The position numbers were made by a program, and so were the translations under genes. The notes beneath the pieces were generated by a model. That model did no database searches. It worked only from the letters and a program-made list of their open reading frames with translations, and was not told the origin of the DNA. From contig NZ_BDAX01000008.1 in NCBI RefSeq assembly GCF_001612665.1, forward strand, positions 62,001-126,000: a stretch of 64,000 bases of DNA, given 5' to 3'. Of this stretch, positions 56,602-64,000 are shown piece by piece. Within the stretch, counting starts at the first letter, position 1. Every line of letters begins with the position of its first letter. The DNA is from Nocardia alba NBRC 108234. GTDB lineage: Bacteria > Actinomycetota > Actinomycetes > Mycobacteriales > Mycobacteriaceae.

Positions 56602-56796
56602 TCAGCTGCGGGTTGGATCGGTGACATATCGGAGTTCTGCAGGCTTGTTGTCGGCTCCGAGCATCACCACTTCGTAGACGACTCTGGGCTGGGGAACAGA
56701 CCTGGGGCTATCGGCAACGGGTGGACGAGGCAGGTAGTAGGTGGCACGGCTTCCGAGTTCGTTGACCGCGTAGTTGCGTCCCTGCGAGTGGGCCAT
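56602..56796 (-). CDS. Possible small hypothetical protein
   Basis: 64 residues beginning MAHSQGRNYAVNELG, with a Pro-rich middle and KPAELRYVTDPTRS end. About 70% of codons end in G or C, plausible for a real gene but lower than its neighbours. No family recognised. It lies in the 307-bp space between the GT87 and methyltransferase genes on the opposite strand; ATG 56799 directly precedes it. Confidence 0.4.
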   Translation of the reverse strand: MAHSQGRNYAVNELGSRATYYLPRPPVADSPRSVPQPRVVYEVVMLGADNKPAELRYVTDPTRS

Positions 56797-56864
56797 CATC
56801 GAGGCTTCACTCCGGCACATCTCGTCACGCCATCGAAGGATTCGTCGGTCGCTACGGTGGTGTC

Positions 56865-57578
56865 GTGGCCTTGTCTTCTCGCATCGATCGCTTCAACGAG
56901 CGGCATCCGTGGAGTCACAACGACTTGTACGGCGGGTGGGTTGTCCATCAGGTGAGGTCGTGCGGAGCAGAAAGTTTGCTCGATATCGGCTGTGGCACAG
57001 GCAATCTCATCGATCGGATACGGACACATGTCGATCGGGTGACTGGGATCGAGCCCGACGCCGCGACCGCGCGCGTAGCGGCCGCTCGTTTCGCCGGGAA
57101 CGATTCCGTTGTGATCGAGCAGGTTCGGTTCGATCAACTCCGATCGCCTCGCCAATGGGAGGCCATCACGCTGGTCGCTGCCCTGCACCACCTTCCGTTG
57201 GTCGATACCCTGCGTGATCTGGACCGACTTTTGTCCCCCGGCGGCCGACTGGTCGTTGTCGGGTGCTTCCGCAGTGCAGGCCCGATCGACTACGCAACGG
57301 GTTTCGTCTCCTCGATAGCGAATCTGGTCGTGGGTAAGATCAAGCACCCTCACCCGAGCGACCAGCTCCCCATCGAGATGACCGCGCCGACCACGGCACC
57401 GCGCGAAACACTGACCGAGATCCGCTGCGCGGCAGCTGAGTATCTGCCGGGAGCGCGCATCCGGCGACGTCTGTTCTGGCGATATTCGCTGGTTTACGAC
57501 AAGCAGCGACTACGCCCGAGCAGCGGGGCACCGGAACACAGTGACATGCCCGTCCGGCAGCGGCGTCCGCCGACCTGA
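56865..57578 (+). CDS. Class I SAM-dependent methyltransferase
   Basis: 237 residues. SAM-binding motif I LLDIGCGTGNLIDRI (about 38-52), acidic residue in VTGIEPDAA, and LVAALHHLPLVDTLRDLDRLLSPGGRLVVVG (motif II/III). Similar to small-molecule methyltransferases of secondary metabolism; the substrate is unknown. GTG 56865 with TACGGT six bases upstream (leaderless). Confidence 0.86.
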   Translation: MALSSRIDRFNERHPWSHNDLYGGWVVHQVRSCGAESLLDIGCGTGNLIDRIRTHVDRVTGIEPDAATARVAAARFAGNDSVVIEQVRFDQLRSPRQWEAITLVAALHHLPLVDTLRDLDRLLSPGGRLVVVGCFRSAGPIDYATGFVSSIANLVVGKIKHPHPSDQLPIEMTAPTTAPRETLTEIRCAAAEYLPGARIRRRLFWRYSLVYDKQRLRPSSGAPEHSDMPVRQRRPPT

Positions 57579-57729
57579 ATCCGGGCACACTGAGCCCCGA
57601 TCCAGCTGGACAGGGCCTCCAAGTCTTTGTCGTGCATCAACTAGCCGATTACCGAGTGGTAGACGCTGATCAGCCCTGGGATCAGCGGGGTCGGCATCAG
57701 ATATCGTTGCTGGTGGGAGGGAGTCGCGG

Positions 57730-58458
57730 ATGGCCACGGTGCGGCGGTTCTGGATCGAGTTCGACCCGCGGGAATGCTCCGATGCCCGGTTCTGGCAGGG
57801 CGTCGGTGTGACCGGCTTCGATGTCCGCGATTGCTTGTCGATTGTTGCGGATCTGTTTCCCGACGGACTGTTGCCACCCGTGCACCGAATCACCGTCGAC
57901 GTCTCGCTGGCCGAGCCACTGCCGGTGAATCCCCGCCATCTCGGAGTCCCGGTATGGCGCGGCGTCTGGTATCCACCCGTGAACCTCGGAATCGGACCGA
58001 CTCGCGACATAGACCGACGGGGAGCGCCCTCCGAATACCCGCCGCCTGTCCCGGCATCACACCGCCGAGGGCAGGCCGACAAGACTTCGCGCACGAAAAC
58101 CACGTGGTGGGACGAGATCCCACATATCAACGGCTCGAGGTGGCCGCTGATGGACATGCACCGGGCAGAGCACGGCCAGGGATGGCGGCACTACGCCCCG
58201 GCGCTACGCGCTGCCTGCGCCGCGGATCCGACCTACGGGGGCCTGGTGCGCGAAGCCCTCGACTACATGATCGCGTGGTGTCCCACACCGGACGAATGGT
58301 TCGATCCGACCGAGGTGATGTTCGCTGATCAGCGGAAACTCGACGAGTACCTGCGTGCCTTCCGCGCTTACTTGTTCGGAACTCGCCCGGAGCCGATCCA
58401 CCCTCCCGGCGGGGAGCGGCTTTCATCCGCGCGGCCACAGTTTCCCGAGGATGCGTGA
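57730..58458 (+). CDS. Conserved hypothetical protein
   Basis: 242 residues, cytosolic, no recognised family. The first half (VRRFWIEFDPRECSDARFWQGVGVTGFDVRDCL) looks structured; a basic linker of about 25 residues (near 100-125) is followed by a Trp/Tyr-rich C-terminal part (WWDEIPHINGSRWPLMDMHR). The two halves could be separate domains. GGGAGGG lies before ATG 57730. The 151 bp upstream (57579-57729) hold nothing recognised. Confidence 0.65.
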   Translation: MATVRRFWIEFDPRECSDARFWQGVGVTGFDVRDCLSIVADLFPDGLLPPVHRITVDVSLAEPLPVNPRHLGVPVWRGVWYPPVNLGIGPTRDIDRRGAPSEYPPPVPASHRRGQADKTSRTKTTWWDEIPHINGSRWPLMDMHRAEHGQGWRHYAPALRAACAADPTYGGLVREALDYMIAWCPTPDEWFDPTEVMFADQRKLDEYLRAFRAYLFGTRPEPIHPPGGERLSSARPQFPEDA

Positions 58459-58512
58459 AACCCCGTGGTGGTCGCTGGGTCAGCCGGTTGCTCTCATGGC
58501 TACCTTGGTCTC

Positions 58513-59358
58513 ATGGTCAGTGCGGGATCTGCTCGTCGGCGCGAGGAGTTGCGCGATTTCCTGCGGTCACGGCGGGAGCGAATCGGGCCGGGTGAGGTGG
58601 GGCTGCCGGTGGTTGGGCGACGGCGCACGCCTGGCCTACGCCGGGAAGAAGTCGCGATGCTGGCCGGGGTCGGGGTGTCTTGGTACACCTGGTTGGAGCA
58701 GGGGCGCGATATCACGGTGTCGGGTGAGGTGCTCGACGCGGTGGCGGGGGTGTTGCGGTTGAGTGCAGTGGAGCGGGCGCATTTGTTTGTGCTGGCCGGG
58801 CTGAATCCGCCGGTGGTGGTGGGGGGCTCGGTGGAGGTGACCGTGGAGATTCGGGCGCTGATCGATGGGTGGGTGCGCGGGCCCGCAGTGGTGCGGGATC
58901 GGTACTGGAACATCCTGGCGTTCAACGTGCTCGCGGGGCGGGTGTTCGGGTGTGACGATGGTGAGCCGCACAATTGCCTGGTCACGTTCTTCACCAGTCC
59001 GCGTTATCGCGGGCTGCCCGAACTGTGGGCCGCTGCCGCTCCCGGTGTTGTCGCCGCCTATCGCGCGGACGCCGCCCTTGTTCCGCACGATGACGAATTT
59101 CAGCGCGTAGCAACCGAACTCGCGGCAGTCGAGCCGGAGTTCGCCGAACTCTGGGAGCGCCACGATGTCGGTGCGCCGATCCAGGCCGTGAACGCCCTGC
59201 GGCACCCGGAAGCCGGGGATCTCTACTTCGACGCCACCACGCTCACCGTCGCCGACCATCCGCACTGGTCGCTGGTGCTCTACAACCCGAGACCGGCCAC
59301 CGACACCGCCGACCGCCTGGCCGCCCTCCCCCGACTGCGCCTGTCCGAATCCGCGTAA
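58513..59358 (+). CDS. Helix-turn-helix regulator, MmyB-like
   Basis: 281 residues. N-terminal XRE HTH (RTPGLRREEVAMLAGVGVSWYTWLEQGRDI, about 38-67) and a C-terminal MmyB-like ligand domain ending ALRHPEAGDLYFD...LVLYNP. Similar regulators commonly sit next to SDR oxidoreductases and control them, and one follows at 59505. ATG 58513 has TACCTT six bases upstream (leaderless). Base composition changes sharply inside the gene: the coding strand is G-rich up to about 58980 and C-rich after. Confidence 0.88.
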   Translation: MVSAGSARRREELRDFLRSRRERIGPGEVGLPVVGRRRTPGLRREEVAMLAGVGVSWYTWLEQGRDITVSGEVLDAVAGVLRLSAVERAHLFVLAGLNPPVVVGGSVEVTVEIRALIDGWVRGPAVVRDRYWNILAFNVLAGRVFGCDDGEPHNCLVTFFTSPRYRGLPELWAAAAPGVVAAYRADAALVPHDDEFQRVATELAAVEPEFAELWERHDVGAPIQAVNALRHPEAGDLYFDATTLTVADHPHWSLVLYNPRPATDTADRLAALPRLRLSESA

Positions 59359-59504
59359 CGACCCGCCTCGCGCGGGCCGACCGACCATCCGGTGGCGACC
59401 GGACATCGACAGTCGGGTAGCGCGGGACAGTCGAGCCTGGTGGTGGCACACCCCTGATAACTGAGCACTGCCGACCCGGTCGGCGATCGACCACGCTGGA
59501 ACCC

Positions 59505-60269
59505 ATGACGCACAACAGTTCTCGATTCGACGGAAAGACCGCGCTGATCACCGGCGGCAGCAGCGGAATGGGATTGGCCACCGCGCATCGGTTGCTCGCG
59601 GAGGGGGCGCGGGTCGTGGTCACCGGACGAGACAAGTCACGCCTCGATGCTGCCGTCGCCGAACTCGGCGGTCAGGCGCGCGGAATCGCCGGTGATGCCA
59701 CAGATCTCGATGATCTCGACAGCCTCGTCGCGGCAGTGGCGAACCGCTTCGGGCAGATCGACGTCCTGTTCGCGAACGCGGGCATCGGCTCGTTCCAGAC
59801 GATCGAGCAGGTCACAGGTGCGCTCTTCGATCAGGTGATCGGCGGCAACCTCAAGGGCGCGTTCTTCACCATCCAGAAGTCCCTTCCATTGCTCCCCGAC
59901 CACGCCGCGATCGTCATCAATGCCTCCTTCGGCCTGCACCTCGGCGTCCCGGGCTCGGCGCTCTACTCCGCGAGCAAGGCGGCGGTCCACAACCTGACCC
60001 GCTCGCTCGCAGCGGAATTGGCACCGAGACGAATCCGGGTGAACTCGGTCAGTCCCGGCTATATCGACACCCCGGCCTTTCGGTCGGAGCTCTCCGAAGC
60101 CACTCAGCGTGGTGTCGCGGCCCTGTCCCCCGCGGGTCGTGTGGGCACCGCCGACGACGTGGCCGCCGCCGTCGTCTTCTTGGCCTCGTCCGACGCCACG
60201 TTCGTCAACGGGCACGACCTGCGCGTCGACGGTGGGCTCACCGCGATCGGCGCCTCGGCGCTGCTGTAG
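59505..60269 (+). CDS. Short-chain dehydrogenase/reductase
   Basis: 254 residues of the classical SDR fold: NAD(P)-binding TGGSSGMG (about 17-24), NAG in LFANAGIG, catalytic Ser, Tyr and Lys in INASFGLHLGVPGSALYSASKAA (Tyr153, Lys157), and SPGYIDTPAF. The Arg in VVTGRDKSR favours NADPH. Likely regulated by the HTH gene upstream. A decayed second copy of its central part is found at 61593-61669. Confidence 0.92.
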   Translation: MTHNSSRFDGKTALITGGSSGMGLATAHRLLAEGARVVVTGRDKSRLDAAVAELGGQARGIAGDATDLDDLDSLVAAVANRFGQIDVLFANAGIGSFQTIEQVTGALFDQVIGGNLKGAFFTIQKSLPLLPDHAAIVINASFGLHLGVPGSALYSASKAAVHNLTRSLAAELAPRRIRVNSVSPGYIDTPAFRSELSEATQRGVAALSPAGRVGTADDVAAAVVFLASSDATFVNGHDLRVDGGLTAIGASALL

Positions 60270-60354
60270 TCACCCCGCGTCAAACTCACCGAATGTCGAT
60301 GAGCATGCGAGATTCGGATACATCTTCAACGAGTGGTGCACCTACTCTGAGCGC

Positions 60355-60984
60355 ATGGTGCGGGATCTACTGTCGTTCGCCGTCGTGGCCGGGCTGTTGA
60401 CCATCGTTCCGGGACTCGATACCGCGCTTGTTCTGCGGGCAGCAGTGCGTCGCGGCCGTCGTTGCGCGTTCGCCACCGCACTCGGGGTCGGCAGCGGCAC
60501 GCTGGTGTGGGGTGTAGCCGCGGCCGCAGGAGTTTCGGCGCTCGTGACGGCCTCCGAGTTGGGGTACACGGCGTTGCGAGTCGCAGGCGCGATGTATCTG
60601 GTGTGGCTGGGCATCAGCATGATCCGCGACGGATTTCGGCATTCAGCCGCGACGCCGGAGACCGCGGAGGATCACTCACGCGAAGGCTTGTTCGGGGCGT
60701 GGGCGCGTGGGCTGGGAACCAATCTGCTCAACCCGAAAGTCGGAGTGTTCTACGTGGCTGTGCTGCCGCAGTTCCTGCCGGAGGGAGTGTCGCCCCTGGT
60801 GATGGGGTGCGCACTCGCGCTGGTACACAACGTCGAGGGCATGCTGTGGTTCGCCGCGATCATCTGCGCTGCGAGCCGGGCGAAAGCGTGGTTGAGCCGA
60901 GATGTGGTGCGCCGCGCGATGGATAGCCTCACGGGAATGGTCGTGGTCGGATTCGGGTTCAAGCTGGCCACCAGCCACCGCTGA
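60355..60984 (+). CDS. LysE/RhtB family exporter
   Basis: 209-residue membrane protein with about six helices and the family signature LLTIVPGLDTALVLRAAV, LGTNLLNPKVGVFYVAVLPQFLPEG. Amino-acid or metabolite exporter of unknown substrate. TACTCT lies six bases before ATG 60355 without a Shine-Dalgarno (leaderless). Paralogue of the gene at 12017. Confidence 0.88.
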   Translation: MVRDLLSFAVVAGLLTIVPGLDTALVLRAAVRRGRRCAFATALGVGSGTLVWGVAAAAGVSALVTASELGYTALRVAGAMYLVWLGISMIRDGFRHSAATPETAEDHSREGLFGAWARGLGTNLLNPKVGVFYVAVLPQFLPEGVSPLVMGCALALVHNVEGMLWFAAIICAASRAKAWLSRDVVRRAMDSLTGMVVVGFGFKLATSHR

Positions 60985-61035
60985 ACCGTCGCGGGTTGAG
61001 GACCGCCCAGCGCAACCTGCTCTGGCAACAGCTGG

Positions 61036-61401
61036 CTAGGAGTCCAGGAACTCGAGTCTGTTGCCGACCGGGTCATTGGTGTGAAAACGTCGACGGCCGG
61101 GAATCTCGGCCGGGTCGGCCCAATGGATTTCGTATCCAGCGGCCATTACCGCGGCCGCCACCACATCTGCCTCGACTACAAAGGCGGGGTGAGCCTTGCG
61201 AGCGGGATGGAAGGGCTCTTCGACGCCGACGTGGAGTTCGCCGTCCGGGCCACCGATGCCAGGAACCCTGAACCAGCAACCGCCGCGAACAGCGAGCAGT
61301 GGAGGTTTGGGGAGTTCCGTCCACCCGAGGACGCCGGTGTAAAACGCCCGCTGGCGATCTTCGGCTCCGGGCGGACAAGCGACCTGCACATGATGAATCA
61401 T
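61036..61401 (-). CDS. VOC (glyoxalase-fold) protein
   Basis: 121 residues, MIHHVQVACPPGAEDRQRAFYTGVLGW at the start and HTNDPVGNRLEFLD at the end, with two repeats of the vicinal-oxygen-chelate fold. His3/His4 and the terminal Glu are potential metal ligands. Substrate unknown. GGGAG precedes ATG 61401. Convergent with the LysE gene. Confidence 0.85.
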   Translation of the reverse strand: MIHHVQVACPPGAEDRQRAFYTGVLGWTELPKPPLLAVRGGCWFRVPGIGGPDGELHVGVEEPFHPARKAHPAFVVEADVVAAAVMAAGYEIHWADPAEIPGRRRFHTNDPVGNRLEFLDS

Positions 61402-61592
61402 GGATCTCCCTTCTCGGATTCCCATACAGGACAATCGTACTGCTTGATTCGCGGCGCTTCCGCAACATCCGCTGGAGCCACTGCTGATCTGGTTGGATCG
61501 GCACGCCGAATTCCGGACGGTCGCAGCAGATGGTTCAGTCGAGCTCGGCCGACTGCGCTGGTAGATGACGAGATCTTCTGGCCGTTGTCGTT

Positions 61593-61669
61593 CCGACCAC
61601 GCCTCGATCGTCATCGACGCCTTTGGCCTGCATCTCGATGTCCAGGGCTATGCCTCCACTCCGCGAGCA
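61593..61669 (+). pseudogene. Decayed SDR gene fragment
   Basis: Translates as DHASIVIDAFGLHLDVQGYAS, closely resembling residues 125-150 of the intact SDR (DHAAIVINASFGLHLGVPGSA) encoded at about 59898-59970. The DNA is clearly alignable, but small deletions (a missing Ser codon and a lost base after YAS) break the frame, and the flanks of the SDR gene are absent. Interpreted as the remnant of a deleted or recombined SDR copy. The rest of 61402-61678 holds no gene I can support. Confidence 0.7.
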
Positions 61670-61678
61670 TCGTCCAGC

Positions 61679-62482
61679 TCAGCGCAGCGCCGCGCGTCCG
61701 CGTACGCGTCCCAGAACCACCAGCACCACCAGCGTGACCACGACGAGGACCGTGGTTCCGGCCGCGGCGTCGAAGACCTCGCCGCGGTCGGTTTGGGCGA
61801 AGATGCTGACGGGCAACGTCTTCCAGGTGGCGGGGTAGACCATGATGGTGGCGCCGAGCTCGCCCATGGAGAGGGCGACCGCCAGGCCGGCTGCCGCACC
61901 GAGAGCGGGGAGCAGCAGCGGCAAGGTGATCTGGCAGAGGACGCGAACAGGGCCCGCGCCCAGAGATTGCGCGGCCTGCCGGTAGGCGGGGTCGAGCCGA
62001 TCGAGGGCGGCGGAGACGGCGCTGAAGGCGTAGGCCAGAACCAGGACCGTGTGGGCCACGATGACGATCCACTTGGTGCCGCCGAGGAGCAACGGGCGTT
62101 CGTTGAAGGCGATCAGCACGCCGAGACCGACCGCTACCGAGGGCACGGCGACCGGGAGGTGGAAGATGGCGTCGGTGAGGCGGCGCAACCAGGTGGGGGC
62201 CTCGCGGGAGGCCAGGGCGGCCCAGGTGCCGAGGATGAGGGAGATCGCGCCGGCGAGCAGGGCGGTTTGCAGGCTCACCGAGAGGCTGGCCGCCTGCTCG
62301 CCGGTGAGCGCGTTGCCGATATTGGCGAAACCGAGGTCCGACGGCAGGGGGCCGGTCCAGCTGCCCGCCAGGGCGGCGGCGATCACGGTCGCGATCGGGG
62401 CCACGAAGACCACCGCGACCACGAGCGCGAAAGCGCCGAGTACGAGCGCTTTTCCGCGCGGAGTCCAGACGAGCACGATCAT
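61679..62482 (-). CDS. ABC transporter permease (2-aminoethylphosphonate/iron-type)
   Basis: 267-residue inner-membrane permease with six predicted helices and the EAA loop RQAAQSLGAGPVRVLCQITLPLLLPAL (about 180-206). AEP-transport-like features include a C-terminal GEVFDAAAGTTVLVVV. ATG 62482 overlaps the preceding permease stop by four bases. Works with the other permease and ATPase to import a small anion, possibly 2-aminoethylphosphonate or another solute; this assignment is tentative. Confidence 0.82.
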   Translation of the reverse strand: MIVLVWTPRGKALVLGAFALVVAVVFVAPIATVIAAALAGSWTGPLPSDLGFANIGNALTGEQAASLSVSLQTALLAGAISLILGTWAALASREAPTWLRRLTDAIFHLPVAVPSVAVGLGVLIAFNERPLLLGGTKWIVIVAHTVLVLAYAFSAVSAALDRLDPAYRQAAQSLGAGPVRVLCQITLPLLLPALGAAAGLAVALSMGELGATIMVYPATWKTLPVSIFAQTDRGEVFDAAAGTTVLVVVTLVVLVVLGRVRGRAALR

Positions 62483-63372
62483 TGCTCCTTCGGGCGGGCG
62501 ATGAACCGGGCGAACACGAACCGGTAGCCGAGGTACAGGCTCAGCGAGAGCAGCACCTGCACCGAGGCCAGCACCGCCGCACCGGGCAGGTCGAAGGTGA
62601 CGATGCCCCTGGTGTAGATCAGCGCGGGCAGCGTGATGACGCCCTTGGCGCCGGTGAACAGCACGATGCCGAACTCGTTGAGCGTGAGCAGCAGCACCAG
62701 TGAACCGCCCGCCGCGAGCGCGGGCCACGCCTCGGGCAGCACCACCTGACGCAGCACCCGCCACGGCGACGCGCCGAGACTAGCCGCGACATCGAGTTGC
62801 TCGCGGGGCAGCTGGGCGAACGCGGCCAGCACCGGGCGCACCACGAACGGGGTGAAGTACGTGATCTCGGCGAGGATCACACCCAGCGGGGTGGTGAGGA
62901 AGTCGATGACCGGTGTTGTGGCGCCGGTCAATTCGGCGATCAGGGCGTTCACCGCTCCGGCGGTGCCGTAGAGGAAGGTGAACGCGAGCGTGATCAGGAA
63001 CGAGGGCAGGGTCAGGATCGTGTCGATGAGTCTGCCGACCGGACCGGACCCGGGAAAAGGCACGAAGGCCAGCACGATGGCCAGGAACGTACCCAGGACC
63101 AGGCACCCCGCCGTGGCACAGACCGCGATGGAAACGGTGCGCCACAACGCGTCCCGGAAAGTCTCGGACCCGAGCACCGAGGTCCACACCTCGGTGCCGC
63201 GCCCGGACGGGGTCTGCGTGGACTCGGTGAGCACCCGCAGAATCGGATACCCCGCGATCCCGAGCACCACGAGCACGGGCGGCAAGGTCCACAGGATCGG
63301 TAGCCATGAGCGTCGCGGTGCGGAGTCGTTCGACGGCACCTCGGGCCGATCGAGGACGGCGGCGCTCACCAC
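62479..63372 (-). CDS. ABC transporter permease (2-aminoethylphosphonate/iron-type)
   Basis: 297-residue permease with six helices and the EAA motif EQLDVAASLGASPWRVLRQVVLPEAWPALAAG. An N-terminal cytoplasmic extension (1-22) precedes helix 1. It lies 55 bp downstream of the ATPase gene and is coupled to the second permease. A solute-binding protein is expected further upstream, outside the window. Confidence 0.82.
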   Translation of the reverse strand: MVSAAVLDRPEVPSNDSAPRRSWLPILWTLPPVLVVLGIAGYPILRVLTESTQTPSGRGTEVWTSVLGSETFRDALWRTVSIAVCATAGCLVLGTFLAIVLAFVPFPGSGPVGRLIDTILTLPSFLITLAFTFLYGTAGAVNALIAELTGATTPVIDFLTTPLGVILAEITYFTPFVVRPVLAAFAQLPREQLDVAASLGASPWRVLRQVVLPEAWPALAAGGSLVLLLTLNEFGIVLFTGAKGVITLPALIYTRGIVTFDLPGAAVLASVQVLLSLSLYLGYRFVFARFIARPKEQ

Positions 63373-63427
63373 CTCACCTCGCTACTGCCGTGCCCGCGAG
63401 TCTGCGGGCCACCCGCGTGATTCGTCC

Positions 63428-64000
63428 TCATGACGCGCTCTCCGTCTGTCCGTAACCGCTTGCCACGGTTGAGCTCTCGCCGATCGCGCGCGGGATGAGC
63501 ACACCCGCCGGGTCCGGGAGTCGCACCCCGACCACGGCACCGACTTCCGTCGCGAAATGCCCCGGCACGTCGGCCGCGAGCCGATCGGGCAGGCCGTCGA
63601 CCGACAGCTCGACCCGGGTGGTGGCGCCACGCCAGACGGAGGTGAGCACGGTGGCGCGCAGGGCGCCGCGCTCGCCGGGTTTGCCCACGGTGATCGTGTG
63701 CGGGCGGATGCAGAGCAGGGCGTCGTCGTCGGGCGCCCAATCCGATTGTCCCACAGCGGGTTGCGGTGCCTGGGCCCACAGGGTGTTGGTGCCTGCGGTG
63801 ACCAGGGCGGCGGTGCCGGTGACGTGGTTGACGGTGCAGGGCACCAGGTTCGCGCCACCGAGGAATCCCGCGGTGAAGTCGGTGGGCGGTCGCTGCCACA
63901 GGTTCTCGGCCGTGTCGATGTCGACGAGGCGGGAATCGCGCATCACCGCGATGCGATCCGCCAGCGCCAGCGCCTCGGCCTGATCATGGGTGACATACAG
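63428..64000 (-). CDS. ABC transporter ATPase, C-terminal part (cut by window edge)
   Basis: The 190 visible residues begin just after Walker B, at the H-loop LYVTHDQAEALALADRIAVM, and continue through the FLGGANLVP linker into a TOBE-type domain typical of MalK/PotA/FbpC-like importers. The Walker A half lies past position 64000. Promoter-proximal to the two permease genes, so the operon reads ATPase, permease, permease. Confidence 0.88.
   Translation of the reverse strand: MYVTHDQAEALALADRIAVMRDSRLVDIDTAENLWQRPPTDFTAGFLGGANLVPCTVNHVTGTAALVTAGTNTLWAQAPQPAVGQSDWAPDDDALLCIRPHTITVGKPGERGALRATVLTSVWRGATTRVELSVDGLPDRLAADVPGHFATEVGAVVGVRLPDPAGVLIPRAIGESSTVASGYGQTESAS

Overview
This window is a 64-kb piece of a high-GC actinobacterial chromosome. 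The gene order is that of mycolic-acid actinomycetes (Mycobacteriales). The run rimP-nusA-ylxR-infB, a DUF4439 pair, proS, an EfpA-like transporter, cysG, cobB, cobO, an I/D-type chelatase, a GNAT protein, mqo and an alpha/beta hydrolase matches, from general knowledge, the Mycobacterium tuberculosis Rv2839c-Rv2855 neighbourhood. The breadth of accessory metabolism suggests Nocardia or Rhodococcus rather than Mycobacterium. Genus is an inference.

Layout. 1-3 kb: translation/transcription factor operon (infB is cut by the left edge). 3-11.8 kb: DUF4439 lipoprotein pair, acyl-CoA dehydrogenase, proS, yaaA, a glyoxalase-fold protein, a LysR/DJ-1 divergent pair and an HD phosphohydrolase. 12-16 kb: LysE exporter, then mmsA, a class III aminotransferase and a PPOX-fold protein, probably a beta-alanine or related amine to malonate-semialdehyde route. 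16-33.7 kb: EfpA-like pump and siroheme/cobalamin genes (cysG, cobE/cbiG-C, cobB, cobO, chelatase, cobQ), interleaved with mqo, hydrolases, a nucleoside deaminase, a phosphotransferase and map.

33.7-48 kb: a carbon-fixation island. It holds a formate-dehydrogenase-like molybdoenzyme, red-type (form IC-like) Rubisco cbbL-cbbS with its activase cbbX, divergent cbbR with a class I aldolase, a histidine kinase/response regulator pair, transketolase with a cbbY-type phosphatase, and fbp with phosphoribulokinase. Together these supply the two diagnostic Calvin-Benson-Bassham enzymes (Rubisco, PRK), Rubisco repair and part of the regeneration phase. GAPDH, PGK, epimerase and isomerase are not in the window and would have to be housekeeping. 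A formate dehydrogenase could feed CO2 and reducing power, which is an inference.

48-64 kb: accessory region. It contains a MarR-regulated MFS pump, a luciferase-like oxidoreductase, DUF4126 and DUF1772 membrane proteins around two matching CTAG-type palindromes, a small secreted cysteine protein, two helix-turn-helix regulators, a PP2C phosphatase and GT87 glycosyltransferase, a methyltransferase, an SDR and a decayed SDR fragment. At the right edge is an ABC importer resembling aminoethylphosphonate/iron-type systems (ATPase cut by the edge).

A window-wide signal is leaderless expression. At least eighteen genes have a TANNNT -10-like hexamer only 6-8 nt before an ATG/GTG, mostly with no Shine-Dalgarno sequence, and this was used to choose several starts. 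No rRNA, tRNA, CRISPR array, insertion sequence or prophage was recognised.
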